Below, one piece after another: positions 24,758 through 33,010 of a DNA stretch of 64,000 bases (its first letter is position 1; each line of letters begins with the position of its first letter). The DNA is from Caballeronia grimmiae (GTDB taxonomy: Bacteria > Pseudomonadota > Gammaproteobacteria > Burkholderiales > Burkholderiaceae). Under the pieces are notes generated by a model. It did not search any database. It was given only the letters and a program-made list of their open reading frames with translations, and was not told the origin of the DNA. The stretch covers positions 62,001 through 126,000 of the forward strand of contig NZ_JFHE01000006.1 in assembly GCF_000698555.1 (NCBI RefSeq). Direction: 5' to 3'. The translations under genes and the position numbers were made by a program.

Positions 24758-24796
24758 AACGTTCAAGATATGCGCAAGAATATCTATCTTGTGAAC
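24758..24796. promoter_or_regulatory. Candidate LysR operator between eamA and lysR genes
   Basis: An interrupted dyad, GTTCAAGATA (24761-24770) and TATCTTGTGAAC (24785-24796), mirrors itself with one two-base insertion; the small palindrome GAACGTTC (24758-24765) overlaps its left arm. Its position in the divergent intergenic space, 14 bases before the EamA start, fits a LysR-type regulator site. Binding is inference. Confidence 0.45.
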
Positions 24797-24846
24797 GCCA
24801 CACAAACCAGATAAATTGGCCCGATGCGTGAGTTTTTCTATTGCGA

Positions 24847-25737
24847 ATGAAAAGAGACCTGCCTTCACTGAATGCGTTGCGTGCTTTCGAGGCGGCGGGC
24901 CGGCTCGGCAGCTTCAAGGATGCAGCGGCGGAACTGCACGTCACGCAGGGCGCGGTGAGTCAGCAAGTGCGTCTGCTGGAGGCATGGCTCGGCGCATCGT
25001 TGTTCGAGCGAAAGAACCGGCGCGTCGTGCTGACGGGCGCGGCCGAAGCATATCTTGCGGAAATCGGGCCGTTGTTCGAGCAACTCGCACAGGCGACGGC
25101 GAGGTACGGCGTTCCCAAAGCCGTGCCCCGGACGCTATCCGTGAACGCACTCGCGACATTCGCGTTGCGCTGGCTGGTGCCGAGGCTCGCCCAATTTCGC
25201 GCGGCGCATCCGGACATCGACGTGAAGGTCGATACATCGAACGAGCCGCTGGAAGCTTTGAAAGAAGGCTACGACGTCGTTATCCGCGGCGGCCCCGATA
25301 CGTTCTACGGCTATTCGATGCGCCCGTTCCTCGCGGAAGAACGGCTGCCCGTATGCAGTCCCGCGCTCATGGAACGCATGCCGCTGCGCACGCCCGATGA
25401 CTTGCATCGTCACACGCTGCTCCATACGTCGAGCCTGCCGCGGCTGTGGCCCGACTGGCTGACGAAGGCGAAGATTCCCGCGCTGCGGCCAGCGGCGGTC
25501 GTGACCTTCGATCACTTCTATCTGACGCTGCAAGGCGCGATCGACGGGATAGGCGTCGCGATGGGACCGACCGCGCTCGTCGCGGACGATCTCGCGGCTG
25601 GCCGGCTCGTGATGCCGTTCGCAGGTCCGCGCCTGCCATCGCGGAGCTATTGCACGTACATAGCGGAGAACCGGCCTGCCGACGAAGTGGTGAAGCTGTT
25701 CTGCGCGTGGCTCGAAAGCGAAGGACAACGTGCCTGA
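24847..25737 (+). CDS. LysR-family regulator (GcvA-like)
   Basis: Predicted 296-residue regulator. The N-terminal helix-turn-helix has LPSLNALRAFEAAGRLGSFKDAAAELHVTQGAVSQQVRLLEAWLG, the wording typical of the GcvA subgroup. The substrate domain follows (about 90-290) with FALRWLVPRLAQFRAAHPDIDVKV and DVVIRGG. The ATG at 24847 is used; a TTG two codons earlier is in frame. There is no clear ribosome site, so the message may be leaderless or weakly translated. It is divergent from EamA-TauE and probably controls them. Confidence 0.9.
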   Translation: MKRDLPSLNALRAFEAAGRLGSFKDAAAELHVTQGAVSQQVRLLEAWLGASLFERKNRRVVLTGAAEAYLAEIGPLFEQLAQATARYGVPKAVPRTLSVNALATFALRWLVPRLAQFRAAHPDIDVKVDTSNEPLEALKEGYDVVIRGGPDTFYGYSMRPFLAEERLPVCSPALMERMPLRTPDDLHRHTLLHTSSLPRLWPDWLTKAKIPALRPAAVVTFDHFYLTLQGAIDGIGVAMGPTALVADDLAAGRLVMPFAGPRLPSRSYCTYIAENRPADEVVKLFCAWLESEGQRA

Positions 25738-25744
25738 CGCACGC

Positions 25745-26317
25745 TCAGACTTCCTCTTTGCGCTCGAGCGTGATCACGTGCGATGTCTTCGAGCCATTGA
25801 GCTGTTGCTCGTACTCCGTTTCGCCCATGACGACGCGATAACCCTCCTTCGGCAGGATCGAAGGCGCATTCCCGGTTGGCCGGCTGTCGATGCCGCCCAG
25901 CCCCGCCGCCGGCGCGGGCACGTTGTTGTCGAGCGTCGCGTTCGACGAAATGACGTTGTCATGCCATTCCGACACGTCGCGGCGCGCTTCGATGGATTTT
26001 GCATCGGCATCGACGGTGTCGTCGGTGGATTCCATGCCATCCGAATCGACCGAACGGATACGGCCCTTCGCGCGCAGAACCGGATCGCCCGAATCGCGTG
26101 CGGCGGACTGATCGGCGGACTCGTTGAACGAAGGAAGCGGCGAGCTGTCGTCGGACGCTCCGGGTTCAGCCGAACCGGCATGCTTCGTCTTGCCGAACTC
26201 TTCGGCCTGCTTGGCGGCGTCAGGGCCAGAGGTGCCGGTGGCGGGCGTTTTGACCGGGCTTTTCGCCGCCATGTCGTTCTGTTGTGCCTGTGACGGGTTT
26301 CCTTCTGCGTTCTGCAT
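25745..26317 (-). CDS. Unknown hydrophilic protein
   Basis: Predicted 190-residue hydrophilic protein, acidic and largely low-complexity in the first 120 residues (Ala, Ser, Asp, Gly, Pro). A more ordered C-terminal block reads LPKEGYRVVMGETEYEQQLNGSKTSHVITLERKEEV. The start at 26317 is chosen for a GAGG site five bases upstream; an ATG at 26338 is also open. No family is recognised. Converges on the LysR gene with 7 bases between stops. The composition resembles the small stress-type proteins at 10-13 kb, but no shared domain is visible. Confidence 0.6.
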   Translation of the reverse strand: MQNAEGNPSQAQQNDMAAKSPVKTPATGTSGPDAAKQAEEFGKTKHAGSAEPGASDDSSPLPSFNESADQSAARDSGDPVLRAKGRIRSVDSDGMESTDDTVDADAKSIEARRDVSEWHDNVISSNATLDNNVPAPAAGLGGIDSRPTGNAPSILPKEGYRVVMGETEYEQQLNGSKTSHVITLERKEEV

Positions 26318-26449
26318 TGCGTCCTCACTGTTGTTCATGGATTCGTCGATTGAGCACGTCGATGCATGCAGCGTGCCCGACAGTAAAGCGAGCGGCACGG
26401 CTTATGCTGCGTTGTCGCGCATCTTTCCTATTCCGCGCGGAGGCACGTC

Positions 26450-26677
26450 ATGGAAATCAAGTACCGGTCATGCACGATCCATACATCGGCGAGCATCGAC
26501 GATGGAAGCATTGTCGGCAACGCGCGCATCTATCTGCCAACCGCGAACGACGGCGACGCGATGGAATCGCACGACATGGAGTTTCGCCTGTCCTTCGTCG
26601 ACGAGAACGAAGCGATGGCCTTCGCGAAAGAAAGCGCGATCGCGTGGATCGACGAGCACGAGGCGCTGGCGCTGTGA
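26450..26677 (+). CDS. Small unknown protein, paralogue 2 of 3 (diverged)
   Basis: Predicted 75-residue protein: MEIKYRSCTIHTSASIDDGS, a central MEFRLSFVDENEAMAFAKESAI block and WIDEHEALAL at the end. Position by position it matches the pattern of the proteins at 4702-4920 and 48107-48331 (a basic/aromatic start, a strand, F-x-D-x-EAxAxA helix, then WID), but with lower identity. A GAGG site lies upstream. The next gene's GTG overlaps the TGA stop by four bases (GTGA), suggesting translational coupling. Function is unknown. Confidence 0.7.
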   Translation: MEIKYRSCTIHTSASIDDGSIVGNARIYLPTANDGDAMESHDMEFRLSFVDENEAMAFAKESAIAWIDEHEALAL

Positions 26678-27051
26678 GCCGGAAGCCGACGAAAGCGAAC
26701 ACTATCAAGCTGGCGATATCCGGCGCGCTGCTGGCGCTCGCGGGCAGCGTCCACGCGGCGGGCGGCGGCCTCGGCTGCGGCGGCGGGGGCTGCCCGGGCG
26801 GCGGGTCCGGCGGACAGGGCGCGGGGCTGCCCTCGGGTGCGAGCGGGAAGGCCGGGGCTGCGGCAGGATCATCCACAGACGGACCGCGCATCCACGCCGC
26901 GCCGAACGGACAACCGGACGGGACCGTATCGACGGGCGGCGCGGGCAGCGGCACGAGCCGCGATACGGGCGGCACGGGCGTGCCAGGCGCGCAAAGCGGC
27001 AAGCCGTCGCCCGCCACGAAGCACGACGCGGGCGGCTCGCAGGGCTGGTAA
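26674..27051 (+). CDS. Secreted glycine-rich protein
   Basis: Predicted 125-residue protein starting at a GTG that overlaps the previous stop codon. Residues 8-28 form a signal peptide (ANTIKLAISGALLALAGSVHA). The mature part is highly Gly-rich (GGGLGCGGGGCPGGGSGGQG) with two Cys near its start and then a Ser/Thr/Gly/Ala-rich region. No family is recognised; it is probably a small periplasmic or extracellular protein. The unusual composition partly reflects local GC content, so the call depends on the coupled start and the convincing signal peptide. Confidence 0.6.
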   Translation: MSRKPTKANTIKLAISGALLALAGSVHAAGGGLGCGGGGCPGGGSGGQGAGLPSGASGKAGAAAGSSTDGPRIHAAPNGQPDGTVSTGGAGSGTSRDTGGTGVPGAQSGKPSPATKHDAGGSQGW

Positions 27052-27086
27052 GCGTTGCAATTACGCGTGTCGTAAGCACGCGTTCT

Positions 27087-28235
27087 TCATATCGACAGGT
27101 TTTTCAGCACGTCCTTGCACCACTGTCCGAACGAGCCTTCGAACGGCTTGACGACCAGGCCGCCATCGCGTCCGAGGTGCGGAAACGCGCGGCGTGCGCG
27201 AACCAGTTGCGTACGCTCGTCGGCGAGATCGACGTAATGCAGCACGCGTTGCCGGCCATCGGCGGGCGCTTCCGCGAACTGCCGAAGCAGAAGCCGCAGC
27301 AGCGCATCTTCTTCGGGAAACCCGTAACCCACCAGCACCACGACGCGCGATTCCTGCAGCAAGCGCACCGCCTTCGGAAACAGTGCCTGAAAATAGGGCT
27401 GATCGTAGTCTTGCGCGCGTGACGGCAGCATGATTTGCGGCGGATGACGGCGCACGGCTTCGTCATCACGCTCGCGATAATCGATTTGCAAGCCTTCGTG
27501 CGTCATGACCAGATCGAAGCCGCCATTGACCTTCAATAGATTGCCCGACGGTCGCAAGTGCCCCGCGATCAACGCATCTTCTCCGCACCACGAAACGGGC
27601 GTAATGCCGCGATAAAGCCTGCGCGACGCATGCCGCTCCTGCGGATTCGCGCTATCGACGAGTGCTTCGATCACGAAGTCATAGTTGGTCGTGACGAAGC
27701 TCACTTGCAGCGCGCGTTCTGGTCCATGCGCCGCGTTCGCGCAAGACGGATGCATCAGCACCGAGAAAAGCGAGAGGATCGCGTCTTTCTCCGGCGAGCC
27801 GGTGGTATCCAGCCGGAAGCGGCCATCCAGCATTTTCGGCGGCGGCGCAGTATCGTTGAATTTGCGATACACGATGTAGCGCAGCTCGCGCTCGATCGCA
27901 TCGAGACAGGAGTCGTCGACGAAGCGGTTGCGTATCGGCGGATACTTTCTCAACATGCCCACCTGATACACGATGTCGAGAAACAGCTCGCGATCCAGCG
28001 TCGTGCGTTCGGCAGGAAAGCCGATCATCGTGAGGAATTCGGCAAGAATGGGCGACCACGCCGTCCAGTCGTCATGGGCGAGATTGAAGAGCGCCGCGCC
28101 GGTCGGATAGCGCGGGTCCCATGAGTTCGAGAAGCCCGCGCCCAGCACGAACGTGATGGTGGTCGCGGCAGACCGCTGCTTCCTGCACAGCTCCGAGAAC
28201 GCCTTGCCGAACCACGCGGCCGAGTCCAGCTCCAT
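27087..28235 (-). CDS. SIR2-like domain protein, catalytic His position apparently Asn
   Basis: Predicted 382-residue cytosolic protein. The start at 28235 has an AAGGAGG site. SIR2-type nucleotide fold marks: TFVLGAGFSNSWDPRYPTG (about 28-46), FVTTNYDFVIEALV (Asn near 184, the usual catalytic Asn), and VVLVGYGFPEEDALLRLLL (about 299-317). In related SIR2-like NAD-ases the strand before the small domain ends in an HG pair carrying the catalytic His; here the matching segment reads NLLKVNGGFDL, with Asn (about 237) in that place. Solitary SIR2-like genes are known in antiphage defence, but no partner gene (TIR, Argonaute, HerA) is beside it. It stands alone between a glycine-rich protein gene and an SDR gene. 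Confidence 0.7.
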   Translation of the reverse strand: MELDSAAWFGKAFSELCRKQRSAATTITFVLGAGFSNSWDPRYPTGAALFNLAHDDWTAWSPILAEFLTMIGFPAERTTLDRELFLDIVYQVGMLRKYPPIRNRFVDDSCLDAIERELRYIVYRKFNDTAPPPKMLDGRFRLDTTGSPEKDAILSLFSVLMHPSCANAAHGPERALQVSFVTTNYDFVIEALVDSANPQERHASRRLYRGITPVSWCGEDALIAGHLRPSGNLLKVNGGFDLVMTHEGLQIDYRERDDEAVRRHPPQIMLPSRAQDYDQPYFQALFPKAVRLLQESRVVVLVGYGFPEEDALLRLLLRQFAEAPADGRQRVLHYVDLADERTQLVRARRAFPHLGRDGGLVVKPFEGSFGQWCKDVLKNLSI

Positions 28236-28297
28236 GCTCGATTCCTCCTTGCCGGACAATCGAGCAATGGACATACCGAATCACGGGGGCGCGTGTT

Positions 28298-29068
28298 TCA
28301 TGCTTGCGGCGGTTGGCCGTTGGATGCGCTCAGGCCCCCGTCGACAGGCAGATTCACGCCCGTCACGAAGCGCGCATCGTCGCTGGCGAGAAAGGCAATG
28401 ACCGCGGCGATGTCGTCCGGCTGGGCGGCGCGGCCGAGTGGAATGCGCTCGCGAAACTTCGCCATGAGCGGCTCGTCGTCGAGCATGTCTTGCGTGAGAT
28501 CGCTCGCGGTCAGGCTCGGACAGACGGCGTTCACGCGCACGCCGTCGCGGCCGTGATCCATCGCGAGCGCGCGCGTGAAGTTGGTCACCGCGCCCTTGGC
28601 CGCGTTGTAGAAACTCATGCCCCAGTCGCCGCCCAGCCCCGACACCGACGACACATTGACGATCGCTCCCTTAGCCGCGATGAGGTGACGGATGGCCGCG
28701 CGGCTGCAATAGAAGACGCCGTCGAGATCGGTCGACATGATCGCGCGCCAGTTTTCGAGCGATGCTTCATCGATGCGTCCCGTCGGCGCGACGCCCGCGT
28801 TGTTCACGAGCACGTCGATGCGCCCGAAGCGCGCGACGCTCGCTTCGATCAATTGCTCCGCGTCGTCATAGCGGGAGACATCGCAAACGTGAACCAGCGT
28901 GCGCGCGGCATCGAGGTCGCGTGCGACGCGTTCGAGTTTCTCTTGCGTGCGTCCGGCCAGCACGACGTTCGCGCCTTCCGCAGCGAACCGGCGCGCCGCG
29001 CCTTCGCCGATGCCGGAGCCAGCGCCCGTCACGATGACCACTTTGGATGTGAAACGTAAGGTGTCCAT
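28298..29068 (-). CDS. SDR-family oxidoreductase
   Basis: Predicted 256-residue classical SDR. Motifs: cofactor TGAGSGIG near residue 15, NNAG near 90, NVSSVSG, and catalytic FYNAAK near 155. An Asp/Arg pair after strand 2 (VLAGRTQEKL) would favour NADP, although the related meso-butanediol and sugar dehydrogenases vary. It is divergent from a sugar ABC operon that includes an SMP-30 lactonase, so an aldose-to-lactone dehydrogenase is a reasonable reading; alternatives are polyol or acetoin/butanediol dehydrogenase. The start is at 29068. Confidence 0.85.
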   Translation of the reverse strand: MDTLRFTSKVVIVTGAGSGIGEGAARRFAAEGANVVLAGRTQEKLERVARDLDAARTLVHVCDVSRYDDAEQLIEASVARFGRIDVLVNNAGVAPTGRIDEASLENWRAIMSTDLDGVFYCSRAAIRHLIAAKGAIVNVSSVSGLGGDWGMSFYNAAKGAVTNFTRALAMDHGRDGVRVNAVCPSLTASDLTQDMLDDEPLMAKFRERIPLGRAAQPDDIAAVIAFLASDDARFVTGVNLPVDGGLSASNGQPPQA

Positions 29069-29507
29069 GTGCTTGTCCAGTGTTTGTCAGGACATGTGCG
29101 TTTGCATGTTTCGTTCCACCGAAAAGCGGCATACGTACCGGTCTGTTACCGGTCACAATCGAATTGCATCGCGCAAGGGCAATCGCTATACTGCCTCGGC
29201 GGTACGTTGGCCTGACCACTCTCATTGGCCTGACCGCAATGCAACTGAAGGCAGTCCCGAAGGCAACTGTTTGAAAGCAAGGCGTCGGCGTCCTCGCTGA
29301 TGCGCTCCAAAGAGGCATGCTCATGACGATGTCGTTTCAGGCTTTCCGCTCCGGCGTTCGCATCGAGCGCGCACATACTGCTTCGCCCATTACGTCATTC
29401 TTTCAGCGCGCTTCGTATCGCTCGCACTGACACAGCACGCGCCTAGCCACGCGCGCTGCACGCATTGAACCGACAAAAACACGCAGCACGATAATAAGGA
29501 GACTCGG
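29069..29507. other. Divergent control region, 439 bases
   Basis: This gap separates the SDR gene (minus) from the sugar operon (plus). Besides the promoter and direct repeats entered separately, it contains GTACCGGTCTGTTACCGGTC at about 29136-29155 (two ACCGGTC copies, ten bases apart). If transcription starts near 29199, the sugar-operon leader is about 300 bases long. No open frame in it looks like a gene. Confidence 0.5.
29164..29235 (+). promoter_or_regulatory. Promoter with tandem TTGGCCTGACC elements
   Basis: TTGCAT (29164-29169) and TATACT (29187-29192) lie 17 bases apart; the -10 box is five of six, the -35 box only three of six. Eleven-base direct repeats TTGGCCTGACC follow at 29207-29217 and 29225-29235, with an 18-base period. 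Their place just after the expected transcription start suggests regulator sites for the downstream operon. Confidence 0.45.
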
Positions 29508-30545
29508 ATGTCCCGCTCAGCAAAACAGGCGGCGATGGCCTTCGCCGCAGCGTCATGCATGATCGCCGGCGCGGCGCATGCACAGGTCGCCACCGGCGAT
29601 ACGTCGCAGAAGAAGATTGCGTTGTCGAACAGCTTCGCGGGCAATGCGTGGCGTCAGTCGATGCTGAAGAGCTGGAACGGCGTGTCGCAACAGGCCGTTG
29701 CCGACAAGAAGATCGCGGCCGCGCCCGCCTTCACCACCGCGGAAAACCAGGTCACCGAGCAGGCGCAACAGGTGCAGAACCTGATCTTGCAGGGCTATAA
29801 CGCAATCGTTATCGACGCCGTCTCGCCGACCGCGCTCAACGGCACGATCAAGAAGGCGTGCGCGGCGGGCGTCGTGGTCGTGTCCTTCGATGGCATCGTC
29901 GATGAGCCTTGCGCGTATCGCGTGAACTTCGACTTCAAGGGCTGGGCGGCGCAGGGCGTCGACTATCTCGCGCAACGTCTGAACGGCAAGGGCAATATCC
30001 TCGAAGTGCGGGGCGTCGCGGGCATTTCCGTCGATAACCTCATGCATGAAGGCGTGCTCGAAGCAATGAAGAAGTACCCCGGCATGAAGCTCGTCGGATC
30101 GGTGAATGGCGACTGGACGCAATCGGTCGCGCAGAAAGCCGTTGCGGGCATCCTGCCGACGCTGCCGCAAGTCGATGGCGTCGCGACCGAAGGCGAGATG
30201 TCGTTCGGCATTGCGCAGGCGTTCAAGGCGGCGAATCGCCCGGCACCGCCGATGATCATCGGCAGCACGTATCCCGAGCTCAACTGGTGGAACGAGCAGA
30301 CGAAGAACGGCTATCAGTCGCGCTCGCTGTCGAATCCGCCGGGTGCGGTGACGTTCGCGTTCTGGGTCGCGCAGCAAGTGCTCGCGGGCAAGAATATCCC
30401 GAAGGACGTGACCATCAACGTGCCATTGCTGGAGATAACGCAGCAGGAGTTGCCGGCGAAGCTCGCGGCGACCCCGCCGGGCGGCATCAGCGACGTCACC
30501 TATACGCTGCCGCAGACGGTCGCGCTGCTCGACAAGAAAAAATAG
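29508..30545 (+). CDS. Periplasmic sugar-binding protein, first of two paralogues in the operon
   Basis: Predicted 345-residue binding protein with a signal peptide (cut near AHAQ, about residue 25). Type I periplasmic-binding fold: KIALSNSFAGNAWRQSMLKSW, QVQNLILQGYNAIVIDAVSPTALNG, VVVVSFDGIVDEPCAYRV (with Cys), and GDWTQSVAQKAVAGILPTLP. It is clearly paralogous to the protein at 34966-35979 (roughly two residues in three identical over the length by eye). It opens the operon, preceded by a leader of up to about 300 bases and a short AAGGAG site. Confidence 0.92.
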   Translation: MSRSAKQAAMAFAAASCMIAGAAHAQVATGDTSQKKIALSNSFAGNAWRQSMLKSWNGVSQQAVADKKIAAAPAFTTAENQVTEQAQQVQNLILQGYNAIVIDAVSPTALNGTIKKACAAGVVVVSFDGIVDEPCAYRVNFDFKGWAAQGVDYLAQRLNGKGNILEVRGVAGISVDNLMHEGVLEAMKKYPGMKLVGSVNGDWTQSVAQKAVAGILPTLPQVDGVATEGEMSFGIAQAFKAANRPAPPMIIGSTYPELNWWNEQTKNGYQSRSLSNPPGAVTFAFWVAQQVLAGKNIPKDVTINVPLLEITQQELPAKLAATPPGGISDVTYTLPQTVALLDKKK

Positions 30546-30593
30546 TCAGAATAACTGAGCATTTCAATCTAACGCCACGCATGGAGCATGTGA

Positions 30594-32078
30594 ATGGGCG
30601 GAGCAGGAGACACGATTGCCGGCGATGACGCGTTGATTCGCTTCGAAGGCATCGGCAAGACGTTCGGGCGCGTGCGCGCGCTCGACGGTATCGACTTCGC
30701 GTTCATGCGAGGCGAATGCGTCGGCATTGCGGGGCACAACGGCGCGGGCAAATCGACGCTGATGGCCGTGCTGGCCGGCGTGCATGCGCCGACGCAGGGA
30801 CGCATCGAAGTCGATGGCCGGGACGCGCCGCATTACGACGCCAACGCCGCACGCGAAGCCGGCGTGCGCTGCGTGTTTCAGGAGTTGTCGCTGTGCGCGA
30901 ACCTGACGGTCGCGGAGAACATGTGCATCGTCCATCCGCAACTGCATGGCCGTGGATGGCGGCGCACGGCTACGCGGCTCATGCGCGAGAAGCTCGAAGA
31001 AATCTTTCCGGGCAACGGCTTGAAGGGCAACGAACTCGTCTCGGATCTCACGCTCACGCAGCAGCAGATGGTGGAGATCGCGCGAGGCTTCACCGTCAAC
31101 GATACCCCCGTGCGTCTCGTAATTCTCGACGAGCCGACCTCATCGCTCGATGCCCATACCGCCGAGCAGTTGCTCGCGTTCGTGAGCAAGGCGGCGCAGG
31201 GCGGCATCACGTGCCTGCTCATCACGCACATGCTCGGCGAGATCGAGCGCGTGGCCGACCGCGTGATGGTGATGCGCGATGGCGGCATCGTCAGCGTGTT
31301 GCCGCGTGCGCAGTCGAGCCGCGCATCGATCATTCAGGCGATGGGGCAGCATCTCGAAGCGGACAAGACGCCGGGCGCGACGCAATCGCAAGCCGCGCGC
31401 AGCACCGAGCGGCACTTCAGGTGGAACGTGGGCGTCAAGCGTCACACGCCGATAGAAGCGGCGCGTGGTGAAGTCGTCGGCTTCGCGGGACTCGCGGGCC
31501 AGGGACAAACCGAAGCGTTGCTTGCGATCTATGAAGCCGCGTCGCGCCGTGGGCCGGGCCGCGCGAAAGTGGCTTTCGTAGCGGGGGATCGCGGCCGCGA
31601 CGGCGTCTTTCCGATCTGGTCCATCGCGCAGAATCTCGATGTGCGCTGGCTCGCGGGCGGGGCGACACGCAGGCGCGGTCTCGTCGATCTCGCGGCGGCG
31701 CGGGCCGTCGTCGAAGCGTGGCGCCTGAAGATCGGCATACGCGGCGCGGCGATGAGCGCGGGCATTCTGTCGCTATCGGGCGGTAACCAGCAGAAGGTGC
31801 TGTTCGCGCGGGCGCTCGCATCGGATGCCGATCTCATCCTGATGGACGATCCCACGCGCGGCGTCGACGTCGGCACGAAGCGGGACATCTATCAACTCGT
31901 TCACGATGAATCCGCGAAGGGCCGCACCTTCATCTGGTACACCACCGAAAACGAAGAACTGTCGCATTGCGACCGCACTTACGTGTTCCGCTCGGCCGCC
32001 GTCACGCGCGTGCTCCATGCCGACGAATGCACGGAAGAAGCGTTGCTCGCGGCGAGTTTCGAGGAGCAGGCAGCATGA
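30594..32078 (+). CDS. Sugar ABC transporter ATPase (CUT2)
   Basis: Predicted 494-residue double-NBD ATPase. NBD1: Walker A GHNGAGKST near 47, FQELSLCANLTVAENM, signature TLTQQQMVEIARGFT, Walker B LVILDEPTSSLD. NBD2: degenerate Walker A GLAGQGQTEAL, intact signature [17 protein letters not shown], and LILMDDPTRGVD. The N-terminal 15 residues are hydrophilic. It is followed by a four-base stop/start overlap with the first permease gene. It is somewhat shorter than the other two ATPases in the window. Confidence 0.93.
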   Translation: MGGAGDTIAGDDALIRFEGIGKTFGRVRALDGIDFAFMRGECVGIAGHNGAGKSTLMAVLAGVHAPTQGRIEVDGRDAPHYDANAAREAGVRCVFQELSLCANLTVAENMCIVHPQLHGRGWRRTATRLMREKLEEIFPGNGLKGNELVSDLTLTQQQMVEIARGFTVNDTPVRLVILDEPTSSLDAHTAEQLLAFVSKAAQGGITCLLITHMLGEIERVADRVMVMRDGGIVSVLPRAQSSRASIIQAMGQHLEADKTPGATQSQAARSTERHFRWNVGVKRHTPIEAARGEVVGFAGLAGQGQTEALLAIYEAASRRGPGRAKVAFVAGDRGRDGVFPIWSIAQNLDVRWLAGGATRRRGLVDLAAARAVVEAWRLKIGIRGAAMSAGILSLSGGNQQKVLFARALASDADLILMDDPTRGVDVGTKRDIYQLVHDESAKGRTFIWYTTENEELSHCDRTYVFRSAAVTRVLHADECTEEALLAASFEEQAA

Positions 32079-33010
32079 CTCTCGCCTTCACGCAAGCCCG
32101 TTTGCGCGCGATGCTTCCCGCCATATCGCTCGTCGCGGTGCTGATACCGATCCTCGTCATGCAGCCCGCGGTGATGAGCTACTTCGGGTCGAGCCTGCTG
32201 TTGAATCTCGCCGTGCCGATCGTGCTCGCGACGCTCGCGCAACTTGCAATCATCACCGTCAACGATCTCGATCTTTCCATCGGGCCGTTCGTGAGTCTTG
32301 TCGCATGCATCGGCGCGACGCTGCTCGTGAAGACGCCGTGGCTCGGCGCGCTCGCGCTCGCCGGCTGCGTGCTGGCTTATGCGGCCGTGGGCGCGCTGAT
32401 CGAGTTGCGGCAGATACCGTCGATCGTCGTGACGCTTGGACTTTCCTTCGTGTGGAGCGGGCTTGCCATCGTGCTGTTGCCATCGCCGGGCGGCACGAGC
32501 CCCACATGGCTCGGCGCGGCGATGAACTATCAGACGCCGTTCATCGCGGCGCCCATCGTGTGGTCGGTGTTGATCGCGATCATCGGTCATTTGCTGCTGA
32601 TGCGCTCCTCGGCGGGCGTGCGCGTGCGTGGCGCGGGCGGCAATCCGCGCGCGATGCGCCGCTTCGGCTGGTCGCTCGTGCGCAGCAAGGCGACGTTATA
32701 TGGCGTCGCGGGCGTATTCGGCGTGTTGTCGGGCCTGTCGCTGCTGGGCCTCACGACCTCCGCCGACGCGAACCTCGCGTTGCGTTACACGTTGCTGTCC
32801 ATCGCGGCCGTGATTCTCGGCGGCGGCGAATTCGTGGGCGGGCGCGTCTCCGTGATCGGCGCGGTGCTCGGCGCGATTACGCTGACGCTCGCCGCATCAT
32901 TCCTCGCATTCCTTAATATTTCGTCGGACTGGCAGGTCGGTATGCAGGGTGCGATCCTGATCGTGGTTTTGTCGTTGCGCGTGCTGCTGCAACGCGGAGA
33001 GCGCCGATGA
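32075..33010 (+). CDS. Sugar ABC transporter permease A
   Basis: Predicted 311-residue membrane permease with about nine hydrophobic segments. CUT2 permease marks: LAIITVNDLDLSIGPFVSLV (the DLSIG segment), IPSIVVTLGLSFVWSGL, and ALRYTLLSIAAVILGGGEFVGGRVS near the ATPase-contact loop. It overlaps the ATPase gene by four bases (ATGA) and the next permease gene by four bases, so the three genes are translationally linked. It differs clearly from permease B, implying a heterodimer. Confidence 0.9.
   Translation: MTLAFTQARLRAMLPAISLVAVLIPILVMQPAVMSYFGSSLLLNLAVPIVLATLAQLAIITVNDLDLSIGPFVSLVACIGATLLVKTPWLGALALAGCVLAYAAVGALIELRQIPSIVVTLGLSFVWSGLAIVLLPSPGGTSPTWLGAAMNYQTPFIAAPIVWSVLIAIIGHLLLMRSSAGVRVRGAGGNPRAMRRFGWSLVRSKATLYGVAGVFGVLSGLSLLGLTTSADANLALRYTLLSIAAVILGGGEFVGGRVSVIGAVLGAITLTLAASFLAFLNISSDWQVGMQGAILIVVLSLRVLLQRGERR

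Noticed and set aside
27087..28235. A Thoeris or Argonaute-type defence system around the SIR2-like gene
   Set aside because: No TIR, SLOG, HerA or Argonaute partner lies within reach, so only a solitary SIR2-like protein can be claimed.
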